From Bradyrhizobium oligotrophicum S58 (lineage in GTDB: Bacteria > Pseudomonadota > Alphaproteobacteria > Rhizobiales > Xanthobacteraceae), in assembly GCF_000344805.1 (NCBI RefSeq), contig NC_020453.1:5489001-5553000 (forward strand): DNA of 64,000 bases, written 5' to 3'. Below, one piece after another: positions 25,399 through 35,659 of the stretch; the first letter of the stretch is position 1, and each line of letters opens with the position of its first letter. A program made the position numbers and the translations under genes. The notes under the pieces are model-generated. The model did no database searches. It was not told where the DNA came from and was given only the letters and a program-made list of their open reading frames with translations.

Positions 25399-26609
25399 TG
25401 AAACACGAAAAAGCTAATGGTGGTCTTAGTGTTTTGAGTGCACGCTCGCTTGACTTCCTAAGGATGCGTGGAAGAGAGATACTCGTTTTTCTGAGAGCGT
25501 CCTGGGTCTTCTTGACATTCGTAGTTGCCTTTTGCGTCCTTCTTTTTCTATTCAGTGCTCTCGATTGGGCGTTCTGGGCAGAGCAGACCTACGATGCAAA
25601 AGGCGCAATCACCGAAACGAAAATTGACCGTCTAAAGATCATTCAACAGGTTGGCCTGTTTATTGTGGCCGTGATCGGAGTTGGATTGGCGATCTGGCGC
25701 TCGCACACGGCCTATCGACAGGCCAATGCTGCTCTTGAACAATCCAAAACGGCTATTCGGCAGGCTGAAATTGCCGAAAATGGGCAACGCTTTGACAGGT
25801 ATGCGCGCGCAGCACAGATGCTTGACAACGAAAAAGCCGCGGTTCGGCAGGCAGGCATCTATCTTCTTCGCGAGTTGGCAGCTAGCGACTCCACCCACCG
25901 GCCTTTGTGTGTGGAGCTCCTTGCAAGTTTTATTCGCTCTCGAAACACCGAGGGATTTGAACAGTTCGGTAGCGACACAGGATTCACTGATAAGCCCACG
26001 CCGCCGGACGTTGTCGATGCACTAAAAGCTCTTTGTTCTGCGCGCTCAGGATTGAAGGTCGATATTGATTTTACGAAATGCACCTTCAACAACATCGGAT
26101 TTAATCCTCGGCACAATTTCTCAGGATTCGAGTTTAGAAATTGCATGTTCTCGCAGATGAGTGGCCATGGCGCGACGTTTGACGGTAGCACACTGAGTGA
26201 TACCACGCTTCGGTATTCCACGTTGCTTCAGGCCAACATGCGCGGCGCCCACCTCTTTAGCTGCGATTTCAGAGGAGTTGAATTCGAAAGTGCGAACCTA
26301 AGCAATTCGGAGTTTTGGACCTGCACATTTACGGAGTGCACGTTCGAGAACTGCAATGTGAGCGGCGCGAAGTTCTACGACGATGATGTAAATTTCAAAA
26401 TCCCGTTCGATCCCACGCTTCTTAAGGATGCTTGGGCGTGGCAGAATAATCTGCCAAAATTAGGTGCACCATTTTTGGGAACGGTCTACGACTCTGGAGT
26501 GAATGGGCAAGAGCGGAAAGCCTTCGAAAGGGCTCGGGAGCAAAGGCGCCAGCAGGGGTTGGATTTCTCAGAGTTCGCCCCCAGTGAAAAACTGAAGATC
26601 GTCCAATAA
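25398..26609 (+). CDS. Membrane-anchored pentapeptide-repeat protein
   Basis: 403 residues. Two membrane helices at about 29-55 (ASWVFLTFVVAFCVLLFLF) and 83-98 (GLFIVAVIGVGLAIW), a short helical linker, then a motif RYARAAQMLDNEKAAVRQAGIYLLRELA that recurs in membrane pentapeptide proteins, and from about 215 to 320 pentapeptide repeats of the A(D/N)LXX type (ANMRGAHLFSCDFRGVEFESANLSNSEFW as pattern). This would form a right-handed beta-helix on the cytoplasmic side. Codon use and GC are clearly lower than in flanking genes, suggesting transfer. No strong ribosome site at 25398; the Met at codon 23 is an alternative. Function unknown. Confidence 0.75.
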   Translation: MKHEKANGGLSVLSARSLDFLRMRGREILVFLRASWVFLTFVVAFCVLLFLFSALDWAFWAEQTYDAKGAITETKIDRLKIIQQVGLFIVAVIGVGLAIWRSHTAYRQANAALEQSKTAIRQAEIAENGQRFDRYARAAQMLDNEKAAVRQAGIYLLRELAASDSTHRPLCVELLASFIRSRNTEGFEQFGSDTGFTDKPTPPDVVDALKALCSARSGLKVDIDFTKCTFNNIGFNPRHNFSGFEFRNCMFSQMSGHGATFDGSTLSDTTLRYSTLLQANMRGAHLFSCDFRGVEFESANLSNSEFWTCTFTECTFENCNVSGAKFYDDDVNFKIPFDPTLLKDAWAWQNNLPKLGAPFLGTVYDSGVNGQERKAFERAREQRRQQGLDFSEFAPSEKLKIVQ

Positions 26610-26683
26610 ATCGAGCATAGCCAGACGCGCGCAGCGATATGGCCCACGCAACGGCCAATTCATAGATTGACGTGGAAGCCCTC

Positions 26684-27253
26684 ATGACCAAAAAACCTCT
26701 CCCGGTTAAGAAGAAGGAATTCATGGAGGAGCACCTGCCCTATGAAATTACGTTGATGCGCGAGTCCTATAAACTTGCGCTCATTCCCAAACCTTGGGCC
26801 GAGCACAACTCTTTCATTGTCGCCTTTCTCAACTCAAGCCGAAATTTGATAGAGTTCTTCAAGAACAAGCCATCATGCGACTTTGACCCAAGAATGTTTA
26901 CTCGGTCTACATACCAAATCGAAAAGCGATTTCTTCGCGATACCATTCTGACGGAAGTGAACAATCAAATATCTCACCTCACAAGCAAACGCACAAAAGT
27001 ATTGAATGAAAAACTTGGCGAGAAGCTTTGGGCCGAACTCAATGCCAATCTGGAGTCCGAAATTTCTCGGTTTGAAAAAGCTCTTACCGACGAATACAAG
27101 CGAATATGGAAGTTACCACAGAGCTTCGCGATCTCGACATCTAACGTCTCGGGACAATCTTCATCTCCGACTTCCACAGTGACCGTTACAACAGATTCGC
27201 GCACAGATTGTTTGATCGCCGGCCCGACAGGTCCGTCCGGCCCTCAAAGATGA
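26684..27253 (+). CDS. Unknown protein with Ser/Thr-rich, collagen-like tail
   Basis: 189 residues, not recognised. The first 130 are charged and mainly helical (EEHLPYEITLMRESYKLAL ... LEKRFLRDTILTEV ... LWAELNANLESEISRFEKAL), with no signal peptide or membrane helix. The last 45 are Ser/Thr-rich (SGQSSSPTSTVTVTT) and end in GPTGPSGP, a short Gly-X-Y run. ATG at 26684 is preferred over GTG at 26672 because GGAAG lies 6 bp upstream. Lower GC than the genome core, 74 bp downstream of the pentapeptide gene in the same direction, so the two may be a transferred pair. Confidence 0.6.
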   Translation: MTKKPLPVKKKEFMEEHLPYEITLMRESYKLALIPKPWAEHNSFIVAFLNSSRNLIEFFKNKPSCDFDPRMFTRSTYQIEKRFLRDTILTEVNNQISHLTSKRTKVLNEKLGEKLWAELNANLESEISRFEKALTDEYKRIWKLPQSFAISTSNVSGQSSSPTSTVTVTTDSRTDCLIAGPTGPSGPQR

Positions 27254-27340
27254 GACAAGTTGCGGACACAGTTGTACCCCATCCAAATTCCAGGCGGCAA
27301 GCTCCGGAGCTGAACCTTTGTGGTTGCGTCGTACAGTGAG

Positions 27341-27425
27341 CGTAGCCCGTATGAGCGCAGCGATGTCCGGAGTCACCTCCACGGCTCGTGTGAACCCGGA
27401 TGTCGCTGCGCTCATCCGGGCTACG
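27341..27425. repeat. REP-like palindrome, copy 1
   Basis: Arms 27341-27370 and 27396-27425 (CGTAGCCCGTATGAGCGCAG...) match at 27 of 30 inverted positions around a 25-nt spacer. Confidence 0.75.
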
Positions 27426-27449
27426 GGGACTGCTTGCCCGATCGGCAGT

Positions 27450-27539
27450 GCGTAGGGCGGCTTAGTTAGCCGGAGGCGTAAGCCGCCTCTGTTTATTGGG
27501 TGGGGATGGCGGATTACGCTGCGCTAATCCGCCCTACGC
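27450..27539. repeat. Palindromic element with GCGTAGGGCGG arms
   Basis: Perfect 11-bp outer arms GCGTAGGGCGG (27450-27460) and CCGCCCTACGC (27529-27539) enclose GGCTTA.../...TAAGCC and GGATTACGCTGCGCTAATCC stems. Confidence 0.65.
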
Positions 27540-27570
27540 GTCCGCGATCGACGCGACTCTTCGTGCCACA

Positions 27571-29574
27571 TCACGCCGCCTGCAACGACCGCAGGAACCT
27601 GCTCACCTCCCGCTTCAACCGCCCGCTCTCCGCCGACAGCGAGCGTGCCGCCGTCAGCACCTGCGACGATGCCGAGCCGGTCTCCGACGCGCCGCGTTGG
27701 ACGTCGTCGATGTTGCGGGAGACGCGCTGGGTGCCGTTGGCGGCGTGCTGGACGTTGCGGGAGATTTCCTGGGTGGCGGCGCCCTGCTCTTCCACGGCGG
27801 CGGAGACGGCAGCTGCGATCTCCGACAGGCGGCCGATGGTGCTGCCGATCTCCTTGATCGAGCCGACCGACTCCTCGGTGGCGGCCTGGATGCCGGAGAC
27901 CTGCTGGGCGATCTCGCCGGTGGCTTTCGCGGTCTGCTCGGCCAGCGCCTTGACCTCGGCGGCGACCACCGCAAAGCCACGGCCGGCCTCGCCCGCGCGC
28001 GCCGCCTCGATGGTGGCGTTGAGCGCCAGCAAATTGGTCTGGCCGGCGATGGAGCTAATCAGCTCGAGCACGTCGCCGATGCGCGCGGCGGCCTTCGACA
28101 GGGTGCCGACGCGCTCATTGGTACGGTTGGCCTGCGCCACCGCCTCGCCGGCGATGCGGGCGGATTCCTGCACCTGGCGGGAGATTTCGCTGACCGAGGA
28201 CGACAGCTCCTCGGCGGCGGAGGCGACGGTCTGCACGTTGGACGAGGCTTCCTGCGAGGCGGCCGCGACTTCCGCCGACAGGTCCTGGCCGCGCGTGGCC
28301 GTGCTGGTCAGGGTGCCGGCGGAGGCTTCGAGCTCGCTCGAGGCATGCGAGACGGCATCGACGATCTCGCCGACCGCCTGCTCGAACTGGCGGGCGAGCC
28401 TGGCCATGTCGGCCTTGCGCTGCTGCTCCTGCCGCGCCTCGGCGTCGCTGTGCTCGGCGCGCAGACGCTCGGTCTCGGCCATGTTGTCCTTGAACACCTG
28501 GATCGCCTTGGCCATGGCGCCGATCTCGTCGCGGTTGCCGCGACCGGGAATCTCGACGGCGACATCGCCGCTCGCGAGCCGGCCCATCGCCCGCGTCATC
28601 GCCGCCAGCGGGCCGACGATGCCGCTGGCAATCAGGAAGGCGACGAGGCAGCCGAACAGCACCGCAACAATGCCGACGATGATCTGCATCGACGTCGTGT
28701 GCGCGATCGCGCTCTCGGCCGTCATGCGCGAGCCGTGATATTCGGCATTCACGCCTGTCTCGGCGGCCTTGAGCTTGTCGATGCTCCCGGCGATCAGCGG
28801 CTCGATGGCGTTGGCATAGACGTCCTCGGACTTGAGCGCCGCGGCGGCGGTGGCCTCGAACGCGGTCTTGTTCAGCTCCAGCGAGGCCTTCACCGGCGCG
28901 ATCGCGGCGAGGACGCTCGCCGGCGGCGTCGCGCCCTCCAGCGTGGCGAGACGCTGCTCGACATTGTCGACGCCGGCGCGGAAGGCCGAGGCCGACTTGG
29001 TGTCGCGCAGCGCCAGGAAGCGCCAGGTCGCGATGCGCACGAGCTGGAGGCGGGAATCGATGTCGGCGACCGCCGTCATCACCTCCGGCTCCTTGCTGAT
29101 GCGCGCCGCGATCGAGAGTTTTGCGGTCTTGGCGGCAAGGTCCTCGCCGCCCGGCAGCAGCGCGGCGCGGCCGGACTTGATCTGCTTGACGGCGGCGCTG
29201 AGCGCGTCGCGCTGCGTCTGCATCTGGGCGATGTCATTGAGGAGCTCGCCATAGAGCTTGCGCCGCTCCGCGGACAGCGGGTCCTTCGCCGCCGCCTGCA
29301 GCAGCTCGGTCGCAGCCGCTTCGCGCTCGGCGGCCTCCTTGAGGGCCGGCTCGTTCGCGTCGTGGATGTAGCGCAGATTGGCGCGCTGGATCGCCTGCAG
29401 ATGATTGGAGATCTGCAGGATGCGCGCCGTGCTGTCCGACAGCGCCGACATGCTCGCGACCTGGTCGCGGATAGCCCACAGGTTCCAGACCGCCACTGCG
29501 GCCATGATCACGCTGACGGCCACGAGCGCCGCGAAGCCGGCGTAGAGGCGCCCTCTGATCTTCAATTTCATCAT
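27571..29574 (-). CDS. Methyl-accepting chemotaxis protein
   Basis: 667 residues: membrane helix at about 9-29, a long helical periplasmic sensor (about 30-290), a second helix (VGIVAVLFGCLVAFLIASG), HAMP, and a full signalling domain with the hairpin tip [20 protein letters not shown] and RGFAVVAAEVKALAEQ. It passes ligand signals to CheA/CheW. The C-terminus (FLRSLQAA) lacks the NWETF-type CheR/CheB tether. Adjacent ATGs at 29574 and 29571 are both possible starts. No che genes are near, so it joins a chemosensory array encoded elsewhere. Confidence 0.93.
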   Translation of the reverse strand: MMKLKIRGRLYAGFAALVAVSVIMAAVAVWNLWAIRDQVASMSALSDSTARILQISNHLQAIQRANLRYIHDANEPALKEAAEREAAATELLQAAAKDPLSAERRKLYGELLNDIAQMQTQRDALSAAVKQIKSGRAALLPGGEDLAAKTAKLSIAARISKEPEVMTAVADIDSRLQLVRIATWRFLALRDTKSASAFRAGVDNVEQRLATLEGATPPASVLAAIAPVKASLELNKTAFEATAAAALKSEDVYANAIEPLIAGSIDKLKAAETGVNAEYHGSRMTAESAIAHTTSMQIIVGIVAVLFGCLVAFLIASGIVGPLAAMTRAMGRLASGDVAVEIPGRGNRDEIGAMAKAIQVFKDNMAETERLRAEHSDAEARQEQQRKADMARLARQFEQAVGEIVDAVSHASSELEASAGTLTSTATRGQDLSAEVAAASQEASSNVQTVASAAEELSSSVSEISRQVQESARIAGEAVAQANRTNERVGTLSKAAARIGDVLELISSIAGQTNLLALNATIEAARAGEAGRGFAVVAAEVKALAEQTAKATGEIAQQVSGIQAATEESVGSIKEIGSTIGRLSEIAAAVSAAVEEQGAATQEISRNVQHAANGTQRVSRNIDDVQRGASETGSASSQVLTAARSLSAESGRLKREVSRFLRSLQAA

Positions 29575-29732
29575 GTCCCCGTCCGCTCCCCCCAAGAGCG
29601 GCAGGCGGGCGAACCGACATCACCCCGCGCCTGCCTTGCAGCGGCCACCTGATCCGGCGACTCACAGCTGTGCCTATGCACGATGGGGGATATTTACTAA
29701 TAGCGGGTTAGAGGGTACCGCGCGGGCGCTAC

Positions 29733-29817
29733 GTAGCCCGGATGAGCGATAGCGATATCCGGGTTCACATCGGCAGCGCGCGAGACCCCGGATGTCGCTA
29801 TCGCTCATCCGGGCTAC
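29733..29817. repeat. REP-like palindrome, copy 2
   Basis: Arms 29733-29763 and 29787-29817 match at 30 of 31 inverted positions; the 23-nt spacer TTCACATCGGCAGCGCGCGA... is identical to that of copy 3. Confidence 0.85.
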
Positions 29818-29940
29818 AACACTGCCGGTGTGACGCGAGCGGCCTCGACAAAATCCGCTGTCGTCCCCGCGAACGCATGCGTTCGCAGGGATGACAGTGG
29901 AGGGCTGGGTGACGGCTTCGCGTCATGGCGGGCGACAAGC

Positions 29941-30023
29941 GTAGCCCGGATGAGCGGAGCGATATCCGGGTTCACATCGGCAGCGCGCGAGACCCCGGAT
30001 GTCGCTTCGCTCATCCGGGCTAC
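29941..30023. repeat. REP-like palindrome, copy 3
   Basis: Arms 29941-29970 and 29994-30023 with the same spacer as copy 2. The two copies differ only in the tip of the arm (GAGCGATAGCG against GAGCGGAGCG). Confidence 0.85.
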
Positions 30024-30043
30024 GGGAGTCGTGCCCGCGGCGA

Positions 30044-31387
30044 TCAGCTCGCCTTCACGCTCACGATGAACGCATCGACCTCGCGCTTCAGGGTTTCGGC
30101 CTGCTGTGACAGGTCGCCGGCGGCGTCGCGGGCGTCGGTGGCGAGGCGGCCGGTTTCGGCCGAGGTGGAGGTGATCTGGGCGATGTGGTTGGAGACCTCG
30201 AGGGTGCCGCGGGCGGCTTCCTGGACGCTGCGGGAGATGTCCTGGGTGGCGTTGCGCTGCTGCGAGGTGTCGACCTCGATGCCGGACATGATGGCGCTGA
30301 TCTCGCTCAGGGTCGTCGAGATGCCGTCGATGGCGCCGCGGGTCTCGGCGGTGATGCCCTGGATGCTGGCGACATGCGCCGAGATCTCGTCGGTCGCCTT
30401 GCTGGTCTGGTTGGCGAGGTTCTTGACCTCGGAGGCGACCACCGAAAAGCCGCGGCCCGCCTCGCCGGCGCGCGCGGCCTCGATGGTGGCGTTCAGTGCC
30501 AAGAGGTTGGTCTGCGAGGCGATCGCCTGCACCAGCTGGACCACGGCGCCGATCTTCTCGGCGGCGTCCGACAGCGAATGGATGGTGTTCTTGCTCTTCT
30601 CGGCCTGCGAGGCCGCGCCTTCGGCACGCTGGGTGGCGTCGGAGACGCGGCGGCTGATGGTGCCGATCGAGCTCGTCATCTCCTCGGCCGATCCGGCCAC
30701 GGTCTGCACGCTACGATTGGCGTGGTTGGCGGCGGCCTCGACCGCATTGGCCTTGGACGAGGTGTCATTGGCGGCGCGCGACAGCGTCTCCGCATTGCTC
30801 TTCAGCCGCACCGCCGACGCGGCCACGCTGCCAACGACGCTGGCGACGAGGTCGTTGAAGCTGTGGATGCGGCCGTCGAGAAAGCGCGAGCGCTCGCCCT
30901 GGCGCTGCGCCTCGTGCAGCTCGCGCTCGGTCAGGCGCTGGCGCTCGATGCCGTTGGTCTTGAACACTTCGAGCGCGCCGGCGAGCTGGCCGATCTCGTT
31001 GGTGAGGCCGAGACCCGGAATGCGCGTGTCGAATTTCTGGTCGGCGACGTCGCGCATGGCGCTGACCATCGCGGCGAGCGGACGCAGGATGCCGTTCTGC
31101 ACGGCGGCATAGGTCATCAGGCAGACGGCGCTGGCGAACACGGCAATCGCGACGCAGGCGGTGATGAAGTAGGAGAACGCCGACTGCGCCTGCTGATAGA
31201 TCAGCATCGCATGATCGCGCGCCGGACCGCTCAGATTGGCGAAATCCGACGACAGGCCGGTGATCTGGTTGTTGAGATACAGCACCGCGATGAAGCCGGT
31301 GCCGCCGCCGATCGCCAACAGCATCAGAAGCGAGGCCACGACGCCCCCCACGAGGAAGCGGATCGTCAGATTGCTGTTGGAGAACAT
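30044..31387 (-). CDS. Methyl-accepting chemotaxis protein with short periplasmic loop
   Basis: 447 residues. Membrane helices at about 10-38 and 70-92 leave only about 30 periplasmic residues, so the receptor probably senses through its membrane or cytoplasmic part. HAMP follows ([16 protein letters not shown]), then a signalling domain with [19 protein letters not shown] and a C-terminus (FIVSVKAS) without a CheR tether. It is paired on the same strand with the larger receptor and separated from it by two REP-like palindromes. Confidence 0.92.
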   Translation of the reverse strand: MFSNSNLTIRFLVGGVVASLLMLLAIGGGTGFIAVLYLNNQITGLSSDFANLSGPARDHAMLIYQQAQSAFSYFITACVAIAVFASAVCLMTYAAVQNGILRPLAAMVSAMRDVADQKFDTRIPGLGLTNEIGQLAGALEVFKTNGIERQRLTERELHEAQRQGERSRFLDGRIHSFNDLVASVVGSVAASAVRLKSNAETLSRAANDTSSKANAVEAAANHANRSVQTVAGSAEEMTSSIGTISRRVSDATQRAEGAASQAEKSKNTIHSLSDAAEKIGAVVQLVQAIASQTNLLALNATIEAARAGEAGRGFSVVASEVKNLANQTSKATDEISAHVASIQGITAETRGAIDGISTTLSEISAIMSGIEVDTSQQRNATQDISRSVQEAARGTLEVSNHIAQITSTSAETGRLATDARDAAGDLSQQAETLKREVDAFIVSVKAS

Positions 31388-31511
31388 TTGGCTTTGCCTG
31401 GACGCGTCACATGAAGGTTCGCGCCAAAGTTTCAGACAAAGGTAAAATAAGATGAAAGCTCCTGATCGTTGCGACTACGGAGGCCTCGCCCGAAGCCCGT
31501 AGAATTGCGGA

Positions 31512-32000
31512 TCAGGACGCCGGCGGCTGCTTCTCGGCTGCCATCAGCGCGGCGAGCCGCGCCTCTTCGTCAGGCGTCAGCTTCGGCGCGGCCTCCGTGC
31601 CGCGCTGGCCGCGGCGGCGCACCTGCAGCCACAGTGCGAGGCCGCCGCCGAGCAGGAGCACCGGGGGCAGCAGCCACAGCAGCAGGGTCTGGCGCTCGAA
31701 GCGCGGCTTCAGCAGCACGAACTGGCCGTAGCGCGCGACCAGGAAGTCCAGCACCTGATTGTCACTGTCACCGGCAGCAAGGCGCTCGCGCACCAAGAGG
31801 CGCAGGTCGCGCGCCAGCGGCGCGTCGGAATCGTCGATCGACTGGTTCTGGCAGACCATGCAGCGCAGCTCGCGCGACAATTCGCGGGCGCGGGATTCCT
31901 TCGCCGCATCCGACATGATCTCGTCGGGCTGCACGGCATGCGCGGCGGGGACCCCGAGCAGAGCCAGCGCCAGCAGCGCCGAGCTGAGAATACCTCGCAT
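31512..32000 (-). CDS. ccmH: Cytochrome c maturation protein CcmH (CycL)
   Basis: 162 residues: signal peptide (ILSSALLALALLGVPAAHA), the periplasmic redox domain with the signature LRCMVCQNQSIDDSDAPLA containing the CXXC that reduces or holds apocytochrome c cysteines, and one membrane helix (LLLWLLPPVLLLGGGLALWL). This is the short form; the TPR part is on separate CcmI upstream. It starts 5 bp after the ccmF stop, last gene of the cluster. Confidence 0.96.
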   Translation of the reverse strand: MRGILSSALLALALLGVPAAHAVQPDEIMSDAAKESRARELSRELRCMVCQNQSIDDSDAPLARDLRLLVRERLAAGDSDNQVLDFLVARYGQFVLLKPRFERQTLLLWLLPPVLLLGGGLALWLQVRRRGQRGTEAAPKLTPDEEARLAALMAAEKQPPAS

Positions 32001-32005
32001 CCGCC

Positions 32006-33985
32006 CTACTCCGCCGCCTGCAGGCCGCGCAGGCCGCGCGCCGGCTGCGGGGCGCCGACACGCAGCCGCCGGTCCGACAGCGAGAGAAGTCCGCCGAACG
32101 CCATCAGCACCGGGCCGAACCAGATCAAGAGCACCAGCGGCTTGTGATAGATGCGCACGGCGAGGCCGCCATCGGCGGTGGTGTCGCCGAGCGAGACGTA
32201 GAGCTGGCTGACGCCGCGGGTCATCAGCGCCGCCTCCGTCGTCGACATGCCGCGGGTCGCAAAGCTGCGCTTGCTCGGCGTCATCACGGCGAGCTGGCGG
32301 CCGTTCTCGCTGATCACGAAGGTGCTGACGACCTCGGCGAAGTTCGGGCCCTGGCGCTGGGTCATGCCGTCGAACTTGATCTGGTAGCCGGCGAGATTGC
32401 GGATGTCGCCCGGACGCAAGGTGCTGATCAGCTCGCTATTCCAGGTGGTCTCGCAGACGATGCCGAGCAGCGCGACGCCGAGGCCGGCATGCGCGAACGC
32501 CGTGCCCCACACCGAGCGCGGCAGCCCGCGCGTCCGATGCAGCGCGGTCTTGAAGGGGACACGCGCGATGCCGCTGCGCTCGACGAGGTCGACGACGGCG
32601 CCTGATATGACGAACACGCCGAGGCCGATGCCGAGCGGCGCCAGCGCGCTGCCGCCGCGCGCCCAGGCCCAGGCGATTGCGATCGCGACCAGCGCGGTGA
32701 CGCCGGCCGCGAGCAGCCGCTGCATGGCGGCGACGAGATCGCCGCGCTTCCACGCCAGCATCGGGCCGAACGGCACCATCAGCAGCAACAGTGCGAACAA
32801 CGGGCCGAAGGTGAGGTTGTAGAAGGGCGCGCCGACCGAGAGCTTGAAGTCGAGCGCCTCCATGATGACCGGATACAGCGTGCCGAACAGCACGGTGGCG
32901 CAGGAGACGGTGAGCAGCAGATTGTTCAAGACCAGCGCGCCCTCGCGCGAGATCGGTGCGAACAGGCCGCCCTGTTTGAGCGCGGTGGCGCGGCCGGCGA
33001 ACAAAGTGAGGCTGCCGCCGATGAACAGCACGAGGATGCCGAGGATGAAGACGCCGCGCGTCGGATCGCTGGCGAAGGCGTGCACCGAGGTGATGACGCC
33101 GGAACGCACCAGGAAGGTGCCGAGCAAGGATAGCGAGAAAGTCAGGATCGACAGCAGGATGGTCCAGACCTTGAGCGCGTTGCGCTTCTCCATCACGACA
33201 GCGGAGTGCAGCAGCGCGGTGCCGGCGAGCCAGGGCATCAGCGAGGCGTTCTCGACCGGGTCCCAGAACCACCAGCCGCCCCAGCCGAGCTCGTAATACG
33301 CCCAGTACGAGCCCATGGCGATGCCGAGCGTCAGGAAGATCCAGGCCATCAGCGTCCACGGCCGCACCCAGCGCGCCCAGGCCGCATCGATGCGGCCTTC
33401 GAGCAGGGCTGCGATTGCAAACGAGAACGAGATCGAGAAGCCGACATAGCCGAGATAGAGCATCGGCGGATGCACCGCGAGGCCGATGTCCTGCAGCACC
33501 GGATTGAGATCGCGGCCCTCGATCGGCGGCGTGGCCAGGCGGGCGAACGGATTCGAGGTGGTCAGGATGAACAGATAGAACGCGCTGGCGACCCAGGCCT
33601 GCACCGATAGCACGCGGGCGCGCAGCGACGGCGGCAGATTGTTGCCGAAGGCCGCGACCATGGCGCCGAACAGCGCCAGGATCGACACCCACAAGAGCAT
33701 CGAGCCTTCGTGGTTACCCCAGACGCCGGTGATCTTGTAGAGCAGCGGCTTCATCGAGTGCGAGTTCTCGAACACGTTGGCGACGGAGAAGTCCGAGGTC
33801 ACGTGCAGAGTGATCAGCGCAATGAACGACAGGCCGGCGAACAGCAATTGCGCCAGCGCCGCCGAACGGCCGACATTCATCAGCGCGACGTCGCGCTGGG
33901 CAGCGCCCAGCATCGGCACGGTCGACTGGATCAGCGCCAGCGCGAGCGCCAGCACCAGGGCATAATGTCCGCTCTCTGCAATCAC
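32006..33985 (-). CDS. ccmF: Cytochrome c haem lyase subunit CcmF (CycK)
   Basis: 659 residues, about 13-15 membrane helices. The tryptophan-rich haem-handling motif [20 protein letters not shown] is intact, with flanking histidines (e.g. [11 protein letters not shown]). It ligates haem from holo-CcmE to apocytochrome c. The GTG start at 33985 overlaps the ccmE stop (GTGA), showing translational coupling. Confidence 0.97.
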   Translation of the reverse strand: MIAESGHYALVLALALALIQSTVPMLGAAQRDVALMNVGRSAALAQLLFAGLSFIALITLHVTSDFSVANVFENSHSMKPLLYKITGVWGNHEGSMLLWVSILALFGAMVAAFGNNLPPSLRARVLSVQAWVASAFYLFILTTSNPFARLATPPIEGRDLNPVLQDIGLAVHPPMLYLGYVGFSISFSFAIAALLEGRIDAAWARWVRPWTLMAWIFLTLGIAMGSYWAYYELGWGGWWFWDPVENASLMPWLAGTALLHSAVVMEKRNALKVWTILLSILTFSLSLLGTFLVRSGVITSVHAFASDPTRGVFILGILVLFIGGSLTLFAGRATALKQGGLFAPISREGALVLNNLLLTVSCATVLFGTLYPVIMEALDFKLSVGAPFYNLTFGPLFALLLLMVPFGPMLAWKRGDLVAAMQRLLAAGVTALVAIAIAWAWARGGSALAPLGIGLGVFVISGAVVDLVERSGIARVPFKTALHRTRGLPRSVWGTAFAHAGLGVALLGIVCETTWNSELISTLRPGDIRNLAGYQIKFDGMTQRQGPNFAEVVSTFVISENGRQLAVMTPSKRSFATRGMSTTEAALMTRGVSQLYVSLGDTTADGGLAVRIYHKPLVLLIWFGPVLMAFGGLLSLSDRRLRVGAPQPARGLRGLQAAE

Positions 33986-34533
33986 TGCGTCGCTCCCGCG
34001 GTGCTCTTGTCAGCGCCCTCGCGCATCGACACAGGACTTGGACTGGCTGCGCCGGCTGGACTGGCTGCGCCGGCTGGTTTGGCCGCTTGCGGCTTGCCGT
34101 AATCGTCCTTCCAATGGCCCTGCTTCTTCAGGCTGTCGGCGACTTCCTTCGGCATGTAGGTCTCGTCGTGCTTGGCGAGCACGGTATCGGCCTTGAACAC
34201 GCCTTCAGCATCGAGCGCGCCCTCGGCGACGACGCCCTGCCCTTCGCGGAACAGATCCGGCAAAATGCCCTTGTAGGCGACCGGCAGCTTGGCGCCGCCA
34301 TCGGCCACTTCGAAGCTGATGGCGAGATCGTCGCCGCGCTTCAGCGAGCCCGGCTGCACCAGGCCGCCCAGGCGGAAGCGCTTGCCGGGCGCGACATGCT
34401 TCTCCGCGACCATGGTGGGCGTCGAGAAGAACACGATGGAGTCGCGCAGCGCATTGAGCACCAGCCCGGCTGCGACCGCGAGCACGAACAGCGCCCCGCC
34501 GATGATCGTCAAACGCCTCTGCTTGCGTGTCAT
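33982..34533 (-). CDS. ccmE: Haem chaperone CcmE (CycJ)
   Basis: 183 residues: a single N-terminal membrane anchor ([19 protein letters not shown]), an OB-fold periplasmic domain, and the haem-binding motif [14 protein letters not shown] with the covalent His and the Tyr ligand. The start at 34533 avoids an 11-residue upstream extension. The C-terminal tail contains a tandem [12 protein letters not shown] encoded by an 18-bp direct repeat (34041-34076), a region that is naturally disordered and variable in this family. Confidence 0.96.
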   Translation of the reverse strand: MTRKQRRLTIIGGALFVLAVAAGLVLNALRDSIVFFSTPTMVAEKHVAPGKRFRLGGLVQPGSLKRGDDLAISFEVADGGAKLPVAYKGILPDLFREGQGVVAEGALDAEGVFKADTVLAKHDETYMPKEVADSLKKQGHWKDDYGKPQAAKPAGAASPAGAASPSPVSMREGADKSTAGATQ

Positions 34534-34555
34534 GCCCGTGTCCCGTTGGTCCCGC

Positions 34556-35659
34556 TCATCCATCAAGCCCGAAAGTCTTCACGCCCTCGTTGAGCTGCCG
34601 CAACCGCTCAGCGTCTCCCGACACCGCCTGCCGCGCATCCGACAGCGCGCCTTTGGCCTTGTCGAGATCACCCATCACGACATAGGCGCGCACCAGCCGC
34701 AGCCAGCCCTCGACGTCGTCGCCATTCTGCTTCAGCCGCGTCGCCAGCCGCTCGACCATGCCGCGGATCATCGTATCGCGGTCGTCGGCGCTCATGTCCT
34801 TGGCGGCCGCCATCGCCTCGCTCGGCAGCGCCGGCACCTCGCCGCCGCCGACCCGGCCGAGCGCAGCGGCAACCAGCGGCCGCCACGGCGCATCCGCCGG
34901 GGCCTTGCCCAGCATCGCCCGCCAGATCCCGGCGGCATCGTCCTTGCGGCCGTCCTGCTCGGCGGCGAGGCCGAGATAGTAGTTCGACTTCGGCTCGTCG
35001 GCCTCGAGCGCATGAGCACGCTCGAACTCGGCCTTCGCCTCGGCGGTGACGACGCCGCCGGCGGCGGCCGTGATCATCTCGCCGAGATCGGCGCGCTTGG
35101 CCGCGCCGTCGCCGGCATAGGTGATCATGTTGCGGTAGGCGCGAATGGCGTCCTCGGTGCGGCCGAGCCGCGCCAACACCGGGGCGAGCACGGTCCAGCC
35201 GCGGCCGTCGGTCGGGTTCTTCTGCAGATGCTGCTCGACCTGCGACACCAGCGTTTCCAGCGGCTGCGTGCCGTTGGCGGGCGCCGCGCGCGCGGTCAGC
35301 GGAAAGTCCGGCAATTGCGGCGAGCCGAGCGGCAGATAGACGGCGAGCGCCACGATCGGCAGCCCGATCAGCGCCAGCACGGCCGCCGCCCGGCGCAGGC
35401 CGAGGCTCGGCGTCACCGCCGCCTCGCTGTCCTGGTCCGCGGCAGCCAAAAGGCGGCGGCTGATCTCGACCCGCGCCGCCTCGGCCTCGACCTTGCCGAT
35501 CAGCCCGGTTTCGACGTCGCGCTCGATCTCGGCCAGCTGGTCCTTGTAGACGACGACCTCGCGACCACCCGACGCGGCCCGCGCGCCGAGCCCGAGCGGC
35601 AGCAGGACGGCGAAGATCGCCGCGGCCGTCATCACGGCGAACACGAACCAAAGCGTCAT
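34556..35659 (-). CDS. ccmI: Cytochrome c biogenesis protein CcmI (CycH)
   Basis: 367 residues: N-terminal membrane helix ([21 protein letters not shown]), a cytoplasmic loop with [17 protein letters not shown], second helix near 90-110, and a TPR-containing periplasmic domain ([23 protein letters not shown] as pattern) that chaperones apocytochrome c to the haem lyase. First gene of the ccmI-E-F-H cluster, matching the cycHJKL order known from Bradyrhizobium. Gap to ccmE is 22 bp. Confidence 0.94.
   Translation of the reverse strand: MTLWFVFAVMTAAAIFAVLLPLGLGARAASGGREVVVYKDQLAEIERDVETGLIGKVEAEAARVEISRRLLAAADQDSEAAVTPSLGLRRAAAVLALIGLPIVALAVYLPLGSPQLPDFPLTARAAPANGTQPLETLVSQVEQHLQKNPTDGRGWTVLAPVLARLGRTEDAIRAYRNMITYAGDGAAKRADLGEMITAAAGGVVTAEAKAEFERAHALEADEPKSNYYLGLAAEQDGRKDDAAGIWRAMLGKAPADAPWRPLVAAALGRVGGGEVPALPSEAMAAAKDMSADDRDTMIRGMVERLATRLKQNGDDVEGWLRLVRAYVVMGDLDKAKGALSDARQAVSGDAERLRQLNEGVKTFGLDG

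Larger units (their letters stand above)
27254..27570. other. Repeat-filled intergenic region
   Basis: 317 bp after the islet, consisting mostly of a REP-like palindrome (27341-27425) and a second palindromic element (27450-27539). No gene. Confidence 0.6.
29575..30043. other. Intergenic region between two chemoreceptors
   Basis: 469 bp holding two near-identical REP-like palindromes (listed separately) and a unique middle part with GAACGCATGCGTTC (29872-29885). The promoter of the upstream receptor gene should lie near 29600-29700; no gene is seen. Confidence 0.5.
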
